Assembly: GCF_014202995.1 (NCBI RefSeq)
Contig: NZ_JACHIA010000004.1
Location: 329,348-393,347 of the forward strand
Source of the DNA: Longimicrobium terrae
GTDB taxonomy: Bacteria > Gemmatimonadota > Gemmatimonadetes > Longimicrobiales > Longimicrobiaceae
Length of the DNA stretch: 64,000 bases
Direction of reading: 5' to 3'
The notes under the pieces: generated by a model
What the model was told of the DNA's origin: nothing
The model's database searches: none
The model's input: the letters and a program-made list of their open reading frames with translations, nothing else
Part shown: positions 25,340 through 53,200 of the stretch, one piece after another
Layout of the letters: each line of letters starts with the position of its first letter
Numbering within the stretch: the stretch's first letter is position 1
Made by a program: the position numbers and the translations under genes

Positions 25340-28300
25340 ATGAAACCAGACGGAACCCTGACCGGCATGACGCTGGCGCAGCGGAGTGAACTCCTGAAGC
25401 TGGCGCGGGCGCGCGATCTTGCCCGCCGCGGGTCGGAGCTGCCGCCCATCGGGCGCGCGGCGCGGGACGGGCGTCTTCCGCTTTCGTTCGCCCAGCAGCG
25501 GCTGTGGTTCGTGGAGCAGCTGGGCAACCTGGGCAGCACGTACCACATCCCCCGGCGCCTGCGGCTGAGCGGGGAGCTGGACCGGGCCGCCCTGGCGCGC
25601 GCGCTGGACGCCATTGTGGCGCGGCACGAGGCGCTGCGCACCACGTTCGCGCAGGTGGACGGCGTGCCGGAGCAGCGCATCGCGCCCGCGGACGCGGGAT
25701 TCCATCTGGTGGAGTACGATCTGCGCGACCGGGCGGACGCCAACGCGGAACTGGAGCGGTTGATCGCCGCGGAAATGGCCGCGCCGTTCGATCTGGAGCA
25801 CGGGCCGCTCATCCGCGCGCGGCTCATCCTGCTGGCCGAGGACGACTGCGTGCTGGCGCTCACGATGCACCACATCGTCAGCGATGCCTGGTCCATGGGC
25901 GTGCTCACCCGCGAGTTGAGCGCGCTGTACGAGGCATTCAAGCGCGGCGAGCCGGACCCGCTTCCCGAACTCCCCGTGCAGTACGCGGACTACGCGGCGT
26001 GGCAGCGGCAGTGGGTGGACGGCGACGTGCTGCGCGATCAGACCGCGTACTGGACGCGGATGCTGGCGGGCGCGCCGGAGCTGCTGGACGTGCCCACCGA
26101 CCGGCCGCGCCCGGCGCGCATGGACCCCGCGGGAGCCATCGTGGGGCTGGCGCTGGACGAGGAGCTGACGGCGGGGCTCAAGGCGCTGTCTCGCCGGCAC
26201 GGCACCACGCTCTTCATGACGGTGCTGGCCGGATGGGCCGTGGTGCTTGCGCGCCTGTCCGGGCGCGAGGACGTGGTCGTCGGCACGCCGTCGGCGGGGC
26301 GGGGACGGCGGGAGATCGAGGGGCTGATCGGCTTTTTCGTCAACACGCTCGCGCTGCGGATGGACCTGTCCGGCGCGCCGACGGTGGCGGAGCTGCTGGG
26401 CCGGGTGAAGGCGCGGGCGCTGGAGGCGCAGCAGCATCAGGACATCCCGTTCGAGCAGGTGGTGGAGCGGGTGGATCCCGTCCGCAGCCTGGCGCACCAT
26501 CCGCTCTTCCAGGCGCTGTTCGCGTGGCAGAGCGCGACGGAGGGCGGCCGGCAGCTGTCGCTTTCCGGGGTGGACATGAGCGGCGTGGGCACCGTGGCCG
26601 CGCAGGTGAGCGCGACGCTGGACCTGTCGCTCTCGCTGCGGGAGGCGGGCGACCGTGTGGTGGGGGGGCTGCGGTACGCCGCGGCGCTCTTTGATCGCGA
26701 AACGGTGGAGCGGTACGCGGGCTATCTGCGGCGGGTGCTGGAGCAGATGGCGGCGGATGATGGCCAGCGCGTCGATCAACTGACGCTGATGCCTGCGGAG
26801 GAGCGCGTCCGGGTTCTGGAGGAGTGGAACCAGACGGAAGCCGACTACGCGGGCCCGGCGTGCATCCACATGCTGTTCGAGGCGCAGGTCGCGCGCACTC
26901 CGGATGCCGTGGCGGTGACGTTCGTGGGTGATCATCTCACGTACGCCGAGCTGGACCAGCGCGCCAACCGCCTTGCCCACCATCTCCGCTCGCTGGGCGT
27001 GGGGCCGGAGGTGCGGGTGGGGATCTCGCTGGAGCGCGGCCCGGAGATGATGACCGGTCTGCTCGCGATCCTCAAGGCGGGCGGCGCGTACATCCCCATG
27101 GACCCGTCGTATCCGGCGGAGCGGCTGGCGTACATGCTGGAAGACAGTGCGCCCGCCGTCCTCGTCATCAATGGCGGCCAGGGAGCGCAGTCCGGCATCC
27201 CGGTGGTCGACCTGGCGGACGCCTCGCCGTGGGCGCATCTGCCCGGCACGCCGCCCGCTGTCCCGGATCTTACGCCGGACAGCCCGTGCTACGTGATCTA
27301 CACGTCGGGTTCTACGGGCCGGCCGAAGGGCGTCGTCAACCATCACCGGAGCGTGGCCAACCTGCTGGCGTGGAGCCAGCAGAGGTGGCAGCTGCAGCCG
27401 GGCGAGTCGGTGCTTCAGCGCATCTCGTTCAGCTTCGACGTGTCCGTGCGCGAGCTGTTCTGGCCGCTCACGGCGGGCGCCCGGATCGTCATGGCCGGCC
27501 CCGGCGGGCACGGTGACCCCGATCACGTGGTGGACCTCATCCGTCGCGAAAAGATCGGCACGGCGCACCTTCCCGGACTGCTGCGCGCGTTTGTGGAGCA
27601 TCCGGAGGCGTCGTCGTGCACGTCGCTGGTGCGGGTGATGAACGGCGGCGAGGCGCTGGCACCGTCAATCGCGCGGCGCTTCGGCGAACTGCTGCCGGAT
27701 GCGGCGCTGTACCAGATGTACGGTCCGACGGAGACGACCGTGGCCTCATCCGGGCTGCGGTGGACGCTGGACGTGGAGGGCACCGTCGCGCCCATCGGCC
27801 AGCCGATCGGCAACACGAAGATCTACGTCCTGGATGCGCGCGGCGAGCCGGTGCCGACGGGCGTGGCGGGGGAGATCTGCATCGGCGGGGCGGGTGTGGC
27901 GCGGGGCTACCTTGACCGGCCCGAGGCGACGGCGGAGCGCTTCACGGCGGACCCGTTCTCCCAGCAGCCCGGCGCGCGTCTTTACCGCACGGGCGACGCG
28001 GGGCGGTGGCGGGCGGACGGTACGCTCGAGTTCCTGGGCCGCGGCGACGGCCAGGTAAAGGTGCGCGGCTACCGCATCGAGACCGGCGAGATCGAAACGC
28101 GGCTGACGGAACTGCCCGGCGTGCGCGCCGCGGTGGTGATGGCGCGCGAGGACACGGGCGGAGAGAAGCGGCTGGTGGCGTACGTGGTGGGCGACGAAGT
28201 CGGCGCGGACGCGCTCCGGACGCATCTGGCCGGGTCGCTGCCGGGATACATGGTCCCGGCGGCCTACGTGCGGCTGGAGGAATTCCCGCTGACGCCGAAC

Positions 28301-31300
28301 GGCAAGGTGGACCGCAAGGCGCTTCCCGCTCCGGAGGGCGAAGCGTACACGGCGCGCGCCTACGAGCCGCCGGCGGGAGATGTGGAGGAGATTCTGGCCG
28401 GGATCTGGGCCGAGGTGCTGGGCGTGGAGCGGGTGGGGCGGCGGGACCAGTTCTTCGACTTGGGCGGCCACTCGCTGCTGGCCGTGCAGGTGATCTCGCG
28501 CGTGCGGCAGGCGCTGGGTGTGAAGGTCGCGCTGGGCGAGCTGTTCACGCGCCCAGTGCTGGCGGAGTTTGCGCGCGGGCTGGAGACGTCCGCGCGCGCG
28601 GAGCTGCCGCCCATCGAACGCGCGGACCGGGAAGGCCGCCTCCCGCTGTCGTTTGCGCAGCAGCGGCTGTGGTTCCTGGAGCAGCTGGGCGATCTGGGCA
28701 GCACCTATCACATGCACGCGCGCCTGCGTCTGCGCGGCGAGTTGGACCGCGCGGCGATGGTGGGCGCGCTGGACGGCCTTGTCGCGCGGCACGAGGCGCT
28801 GCGGACGACGTTCGCCGAGGTGGACGGCCTTCCCGAGCAGCGCATCGCCCCGGCGGACGTCGGGTTCCACTTGGTAGAGCACGACCTGAGCGACCACGCC
28901 GTGGACGACGCAACCGGGCTCGCCGACGCACACGCGGAGCTGCGGCGGCTGCTTGCCGAGGAGGCGGGAACGCGCTTCGACCTGGAGCACGGGCCGCTCA
29001 TCCGCGGGCGCCTGATCCGGCTGGCGGCGGACGATCACGTGCTGGTGGTGACGATGCACCACATCGTCAGCGACGGCTGGTCCATGGGCGTGCTCACCGG
29101 GGAACTGTCCGCGCTCTACGCCGCCCGCCACGAGGGGCGCGACGCCGGCCTCGCGCCGCTGCCGGTGCAGTACGCGGACTATGCGGCGTGGCAGCGGCGG
29201 TGGGTGGAAGGCGACATCCTGCGCGAGCAGGCGGACTACTGGACCCGCACGCTGCGGGGCGCGCCGGAGCTGCTGGCGCTGCCGACGGATTATCCCCGGC
29301 CGGCGCAGATGGACCCGCGGGGCGCGCGCCTCAACGTGGCGCTGGATGAACAGCTCACGGCGGGGCTGGCGGCGCTGTCGCGGCGGCACGGCACCACGCT
29401 GTTCATGACGCTGCTGGCGGGATGGGGCGTGGTGCTTTCCCGCCTCTCCGGCCAGGCGGATGTGGTGATCGGCACGCCGACGGCGGGGCGCGGGCGGCGC
29501 GAGATCGAGGGGCTCATCGGCTTCTTCGTCAACACGCTGGCGTTGCGCGTGGAGCTGTCGGGCGCGCCGACGGTGGCGGAGCTGCTGGAGCGGGTAAAGG
29601 TGCGCGCGCTGGAGTCGCAGCATCACCAGGACATCCCCTTTGAGCAGGTGGTGGAACTGGTTGCGCCCGCGCGCAGCCTGTCGCATTCGCCCCTGTTCCA
29701 GGTGATGTTCGCGTGGCAGAACACGCCGCGCGGCGGGCTGGAACTGCCCGGGCTCACGCTGGGCCGCGTGGACGCCATGGAAGACCGCGGCGTCGCCAAG
29801 CAGGACCTGGGGCTCACGCTGGGCGAGGTGAACGGGCGGATCATCGGCAACGTGACCTACGCCACCTCGCTCTTTACGCACGACACCATGGAGCGGTGGC
29901 TCGGCTACCTGCGCCGCGTGCTGGAGGAGATGGTGGCGGATGAGCACCAGCCGATCGCGCAGCTCCCCATGCTGCCGCCGGCGGAGCGCGCGCTGGTGCT
30001 GGAGGAGTGGAACCGGACGGAGGCGGAGTACGAGAGGGAGTCGCTGGCCCACGAACTCTTTCAGCGCCAGGCGGAGCGTGCGCCGGATGCCTTGGCGCTG
30101 GCGTGCGGCACGGATCACCTCACGTACGCGGAGCTGAACGCGCGCGCGAACCGTCTCGCGCACCACCTCCGCTCGCTGGGCGTGGGTGCGGACACGCGCG
30201 TCGCGATCTCCGTGGAGCGCGGTCCGGAGATGGTCATCGCCCTGCTGGCCGTGCTCAAGGCGGGCGGCGCGTACGTCCCGCTGGATCCGAACTACCCCGA
30301 GCAGCGGCTGCGCTGGATGATGGAGGACAGCGCGCCCGCGCTGCTGCTGACGCGCGGCTCCCTGGCCGCGCGCTTCGCGGATTCCGGCGTGCCGCTCATC
30401 GATCTTGCCGATGACACACCCTGGTCCGGCGCGCCCGCGACCGATCCGGAGCGCGGCGGACTGCGCCCGGAGCACCCGGCGTACCTGATCTACACCTCCG
30501 GCTCCACCGGGCGTCCCAAGGGCGCCATCGTCCAGCACCGCAACGTCGCCGGGATGGTGGCGGCGCAGCAGCGCTCTCTGCCGCTGGAGCCGGAGAGCCG
30601 CGTGCTGCAGTTCGCCTCGTTCAGCTTCGACGGGCACGTCTACGAAGTGTTCCTGGCGCTGGCCCGGGGCGCGTCGCTGCACCTGTCCGCCCAGCCGGGC
30701 CCGCTCGCGGGCGACGATCTGGTGCGCATCGTGGCGGATGCGGGGATCACGCACGCCATCCTCCCGCCCGCCGTGCTGGCCGCGCTTCCGGAGGATGAAC
30801 GGCTGCCGTCCATCCGCACGCTGATCGTGTCCGGCGACGCGCCGCCCGCGGAGCTGATGGCCCGCTGGTCGGCCGGGCGCCGGCTGATCAACGGATATGG
30901 CCCCACGGAGGCGACGGTCTGCACCACGCTGCACGACTACGTGCCCGGCGGATCCGCCGTCCCGCCCATCGGGCGGCCGGTTGCGAACGTCCGCGTGTAC
31001 CTGCTGGACGCGGCGGGCGGGCCGGTGCCGCTGGGCACGGCGGGCGAGCTGTACATCGGCGGAGCGACGGTGGGGCGCGGCTACTGGCGCCGCGCCGCGC
31101 TGACAGCCGAGCGCTTTGTCCCCGATCCGTTCGGGGCGGAGCCGGGCGCGCGGCTGTATCGCACGGGCGACCTGGCGCGGTGGAACGCGGAAGGAGAGCT
31201 GGAGTTCGCGGGCCGGGTGGACGCGCAGGTCAAGGTGCGCGGCTTTCGCGTGGAGCTGGGCGAGATCGAGGCGCGCCTGCTGGAGCACCCCGGCATTGAG

Positions 31301-31854
31301 GAAACGGTGGTGGTGGCGAGCCTGGAAGAGGGTGGCGCCGCCAAGCGCCTGGTGGCGTACTGGGTGGGCGGGGCGGCGGAGCCGGAAGCGCTGCGCACAC
31401 ACCTGCTGGAGCGCCTGCCGGACTACATGGTGCCCGCCGCGTACGTGCGGCTGGACGCGCTTCCGCTGACGCCCAACGGCAAGGTGGACCGCGCCACGCT
31501 CCCCGCGCCGGACGACGACGCCTTTGCGCGGCGCGGCTACGAGGCACCCGTGGGCGAGCTGGAAAACGCGCTGGCGGCGGTCTGGGCCGAGGTGCTGGGC
31601 GTGGAGCGGGTGGGGCGCAACGACGGCTTCTTTGAGCTGGGCGGCCACTCGCTGCTCGCCGTCACGCTCATCGTTCGCATGCGGGCGCAGGGGCTGCGCG
31701 CCGACGTGCGCGCCCTGTTCGCCACGCCCACGCTGGCCGAATTCGCGGCGGCCCTGGGCACCGCGCCCGAAGAGGTGGCGGTGCCGGCCAACCTGATCCG
31801 CACGGCCGCCGCCCGCGCGGCCGCCCCTGACGATGAAGACGTAGAGGTGCTGCT

Positions 31855-31858
<4 letters not shown>
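25340..31858 (+). CDS. NRPS D, two modules (C-A-T)x2, ending in a TubC-type donor tail
   Basis: This 2172-residue NRPS has an N-terminal docking helix (MTLAQRSELLKLARARDL) and two C-A-T modules. Landmarks (C start / TSGSTG / GGHS) are about residues 48/654/1041 and 1103/1718/2100. Module 1 has pocket code DVRHMGMVAK, identical to B module 1, but one residue is deleted just after position 278 (TAHLPGLL against VIHCVPTLL). Module 2 reads DGYIISGVCK; neither is assigned. The first C domain has HHIVSDA. The last carrier domain has the variant helix AVTLIVRMR typical in this locus of carriers that feed a dual C/E domain. The acidic-hydrophobic end DEDVEVLL looks like a short linear docking motif for the TubC domain of the next protein. 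The stop overlaps the next start (GTGA, 31855-31858), so translation is coupled. Start ATG 25340 aligns with paralogue N-termini; an upstream in-frame ATG would add an unrelated 89-residue Arg/Gly-rich stretch. Confidence 0.94.
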
Positions 31859-42522
<10,664 letters not shown>

Positions 42523-42570
42523 CGCGGGGCAGGGAGCCGCGCCGGCTCGCCTGAACCCGGTCCCGCCCAC

Positions 42571-42606
42571 GCAGAGTCAGCAGAGTCGTTTCTCTGCTGA
42601 CTCTGC
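42571..42606 (+). terminator. Terminator-type hairpin after NRPS E
   Basis: A perfect 15-bp stem (42571-42585 with 42592-42606) has loop TCGTTT, 48 nt after the E stop. Its less GC-rich composition stands out. The following bases TGTCTCTGG give only a weak T-run. It probably ends the 2121-42522 operon. Confidence 0.7.
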
Positions 42607-42749
42607 TGTCTCTGGCCAAAGAACATCGGCCCGCTGTTTTCTCGGCCGACCGTCCGCGCGAGGCCACGGGAATCTGTGGATGACGTGCGATGTCTCGGGC
42701 GCCGCTCTCCCGTGCGCATCCACACCTCGTCGGGCGACGGGCTTCTACA

Positions 42750-42759
42750 GATCGCGATC
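42750..42759 (+). promoter_or_regulatory. Extra GATCGCGATC palindrome (candidate operator)
   Basis: A second perfect GATCGCGATC lies 45 bp upstream of the copy inside the 34-bp element. Two equal palindromes about four helical turns apart would suit cooperative binding of a dimeric regulator. The 2121 operon has only one copy, at 1338-1347. Confidence 0.45.
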
Positions 42760-42778
42760 GTGATGATGAGGGCGGCCA

Positions 42779-42812
42779 GGCACCGCATCCACCTGATCGC
42801 GATCCCTGAAAG
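42779..42812 (+). repeat. 34-bp upstream element, copy 2
   Basis: It matches 1322-1355 at 32 of 34 positions, with an identical 27-nt core including GATCGCGATC (42795-42804). It lies about 326 bp upstream of the -35 box of the 43545 operon. Its role as a shared regulatory site is inferred. Confidence 0.75.
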
Positions 42813-43138
42813 TCTGCGTCGACGGAAAGGCGTGCGATCGAGGGCGGATCGGACCCGCGCGGCGGCGTCCGCATCAGCCCATCGCGCGCACGGGGCTGGG
42901 AAAGGACGATCGCGCGCCGCGGGATCGGCATCATCCCCCACGGCCCTTAGGCGCCACGCTGGAGCAGATGCAGGATGCCGCGCCGAAGAAGCCTTTGCGG
43001 CGTGTCCGGCCATGCGTCCGGCCGAAAGGTGCGCGCCGGGTACGCGGTGTCCGGGGCGGGCGGAGGATCGTCCGGCGGCGGGGCGGGGAATCGCGGCGTC
43101 CCGGATTGGCCCCTTCGCGCGCGCGGGGGGCGCGCCGG

Positions 43139-43167
43139 TTGAAGGAAAGTTTTCCGCCGGTTATAAT
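43139..43167 (+). promoter_or_regulatory. Sigma70-type promoter of the 43545 NRPS operon
   Basis: -35 TTGAAG (43139-43144), 17-bp spacer, -10 TATAAT (43162-43167). The -10 is consensus. The spacer shares GTT-TCCGCC-GT with the promoter at 1562-1590, so the conservation goes beyond the boxes. This implies either recent duplication or a regulator that binds between them. The predicted 5' UTR is about 370 nt. Confidence 0.82.
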
Positions 43168-43331
43168 GGGGTTTCCAAATCCATCCCTCCCCTCCCTCGC
43201 CGTGGGTCGTCATCCCGATGCCGAGCCGCCGGTTGGCCGCGCCGGAGTGCCGGGGCGGGCGCACCGCGCACTGGGCCGACGGCGGTCTCCGGAGGGCGGG
43301 CGCGAGGGGCGTGAAGGCGTGCGCTTCGTCT

Positions 43332-43353
43332 GCTGACATTTCACGCGGGATCT
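43332..43353 (+). promoter_or_regulatory. Conserved leader element GCTGACATTT-N6-GGATCT, copy 2
   Basis: Same two blocks and same spacing as 1783-1804, again downstream of the promoter. The third block GCTGATCTGCTT is at 43516-43527, just before the start codon at 43545. Confidence 0.5.
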
Positions 43354-43544
43354 GCACGGGCGATGCGCGCCGCCCGCCACGCCGCCGTCGCCTACCCGCG
43401 AGCCCGGCGTCCGGATACGCGGCCGCCCACGGCGGCCGGGCCGGCGCGCGGGCAGCGGGTCTTTCCATTCGTCCGGGATGTGTGCCGTCTGATGGACCGA
43501 GTCGCTACGCCGCCGGCTGATCTGCTTTCCTACCGAACCGCCTC

Positions 43545-50275
<6,731 letters not shown>

Positions 50276-53200
50276 TGCCGCTGTCGTTTGCGCAGCAGGG
50301 GCTGTGGTTCGTGGAGCAGCTGGGCGACCTGGGCAGCACGTACCATATCCCCCTGCGCCTGCGGCTGCGGGGCGACCTGGACCGGGCGGCGCTGGCGCGT
50401 GCGCTGGAAGGCATCGTGGCCCGACACGAGGCGCTGCGGACGACGTTCGTGGAGACCAACGGCGTGCCCGAGCAGCGCATCGGGGCGGCGGACGCGGCGT
50501 TCCACCTCGCCGATGAGGACCTCGGCGGGCGGGCGGACGCGGACGCGGAGCTGGGCCGGCTGATGGCCCGGGAGGTGCGCGCCCCGTTCGATCTGCAGCG
50601 CGGTCCCCTCATCCGCGGGCGCCTGGTGCGCATGGCGGCGGACGACCACGTGCTGCTGGTGACGGTGCACCACATCGTCAGCGACGCCTGGTCCATGGGG
50701 GTGTTCACCCGCGAACTGGTGGCCGGATACACCGCCGCCCGCGAAGGGCGCGCACCGGAGCTTGCCGCGCTCCCCATCCAGTACGCGGACTATGCGGCGT
50801 GGCAGCGGCGGCGGGTGGAGGGCGAGGGGATCGCCAGGCAGTCGGAGTTCTGGAAGCGCACCCTCGCCGGTGCGCCGGGGCTGCTGGAACTGCCCACGGA
50901 CCGCCCGCGCCCCGCGCAGGCGGAACACGCGGGCGAGCGGCTCTGGGTCAGCCTGAACGAGACGCTGACGGCGGGGCTCAAGGCGCTGTCGCTCCGGCAC
51001 GGCACCACCCTCTTCATGACGGTGATGGCGGGGTGGGCGACGGTGCTGGGCCGCCTGTCCGGGCAGGACGACGTGGTGATCGGCACCCCCACGGCTGGGC
51101 GCGAGCGGCGGGAAACCGAGGGGCTCATCGGCTTCTTCGTCAACACGCTGGCGGTGCGGCTGGACCTGTCCGGCCAGCCGACTGTGGCGGAGCTGCTGGC
51201 GCGGGTCAGGGCGCGCGCGCTGGAGGCGCAGCACCACCAGGACATCCCCTTTGAGCAGATGGTGGAGCTGGTTCAGCCCACCCGCAGCCTGGCCCATCAT
51301 CCCCTGTTCCAGGTGAGCTTCGCCTGGCAGAGCACCCCCGGGGCCGGCGGCGTGGTGTCGCTCCCCGGGCTGGAGGTGGAGGGCGTGGCGATGGGGACCT
51401 CCGACATCCAGGCCAAGTTCGACCTGTCGCTCGCCCTGCGCGAGACGGGGGACGTCATCCTGGGCGACCTGACGTACGCCAAGTCCCTCTTTGACCGGGC
51501 GACGGTGGAGCGCTGGTCCGGCTACCTGCGGCGGGTGCTGGAGCAGATGGTGGCGGATGACGGGCGGCCCGTGGAGCGGCTGGCCATGCTGTCCCCGGAC
51601 GAGCGCGCGCGGATGGTGGAGGAGTGGAACCGCACGGACGCCGCCATTCCCGCGTCGTGCGTGCACACGCTGTTCGAGGCGCAGGCCCGGCGCGCGCCGG
51701 ATGCACCCGCGGTGATCTTTGACGGCGGGAGCCTCACCTACGGGGAGCTGAACGCGCGGGCCAACCGGCTGGCGCACCACCTGCGCGGCCTGGGCGTGGT
51801 TCCCGGGACGCGGGTAGCGCTGGCGATGGGGCGCTCGCCGCAGCTGGTGGAAGCGGAACTGGCGGTGATGAAGTGCGGCGGCGTGTACGTGCCGCTGGAC
51901 CCCGAGCACCCCGCCGACCGCCTGCGCGGGATGCTGGACGACAGCGCGCCCGCCGCCCTGCTGACCACGGAGGAGATGGCGGAGCGCTTCGGCGGCCTGG
52001 ACCTCCCCGTGCTGGCGGTGGATGCGGAGGCGCCCGCGTGGGCTTCGCTCCCGGACACCGACCCGGGCGTGGAGGGGCTGACGCCGGACCACCTGGCGTA
52101 CGTGATGTACACGTCGGGCTCCACCGGCCGGCCCAAGGGGGTGATGGTGCCGCACCGCGGCATCCTGCGCCTTGTCATCGACAATGGATACGCGGAGTTC
52201 GGGCCGGACGACCGCGTGGCCTTCGCCGCCAACCCGGCATTCGACGCCACGACGATGGAGGTGTGGGCCCCGCTGGTGAACGGCGGCAGCACCGTCGTCA
52301 TCGGCGCCGATACGCTGCTGGACGCCGCGGCGTTCGCGCGGGCGCTGCGGGAGCACGGCGTCACGGCCCTCTTCCTCACCACGGCCGTCTTCAACCGCTA
52401 CGCGGAAAGCATCCCGGACGCGCTGGCGGGGCTGCGCCACCTGCTCACCGGCGGCGAGGCGGCGGACCCGTCCGCCTTTGCCCGCGTGCTGGCGGAGGGC
52501 GGCCCCGTTTCCGTCATCCACTGCTACGGCCCCACGGAAACCACCACCTACGCCATCACGCACCCCGTGCGCGAGGTGGCGGCCGGCGCGCGAACCCTGC
52601 CGCTGGGCCGGCCCATCTCCAACACGCGCGTCTACCTGCTGGACGCGGCGGGGGAGCCGGTGCCGGTGGGCGCGGCGGGCGAGCTGTACATCGGCGGGGC
52701 GGGGGTGGCGCGCGGCTATCTGGACCGCCCCGGGCTCACGGCCGAGCGCTTCGTCCCCGACCCGTTCGGCGGGGAGCTGGGCGCGCGGCTGTATCGCACG
52801 GGCGACCTGGCGCGCTGGCTGGCGGACGGGACCATTGAATTCCTGGGCCGCACGGACCACCAGGTCAAGGTGCGCGGCTTCCGCATCGAGCTGGGAGAGA
52901 TCGAGGCGCGGCTCCTGGAGCACCCCGCCGTGCGCGAGGCCGTCGTCATTGTCCGCGAGGACGCGCCGGGCGACCGGCGGCTGGTGGCGTACGCGGCGGG
53001 CGACGAATCCCCCGGTGCCGAGGAACTGCGCGCGCACGCGGGACAGGCGCTGCCGGCGTACATGGTTCCCGCCGCGTTCGTGTGGATGGACGCGCTTCCG
53101 CTCACGCCCAACGGCAAGGTGGACCGCCGGGCGCTCCCCGCGCCGGAGGGCGACGCCTTTGCCGCGCGTGCGTACGAGGCGCCGGCCGGCGCGGCCGAGC

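Larger units (their letters stand above)
42523..43544 (+). other. Non-coding leader and promoter region of the second NRPS operon
   Basis: No gene is supported. After a terminator hairpin it carries two copies of GATCGCGATC (42750-42759 and 42795-42804), the second within the 34-bp element. It then has the promoter at 43139-43167 and the leader blocks at 43332-43353 and 43516-43527. The order is the same as upstream of the 2121 gene. Confidence 0.7.

Noticed and set aside
42676..43314. Open frame of 212 codons in the second leader region
   Set aside because: Same reasons: it runs through the 34-bp element and promoter and has an Arg/Ala/Gly-rich translation.
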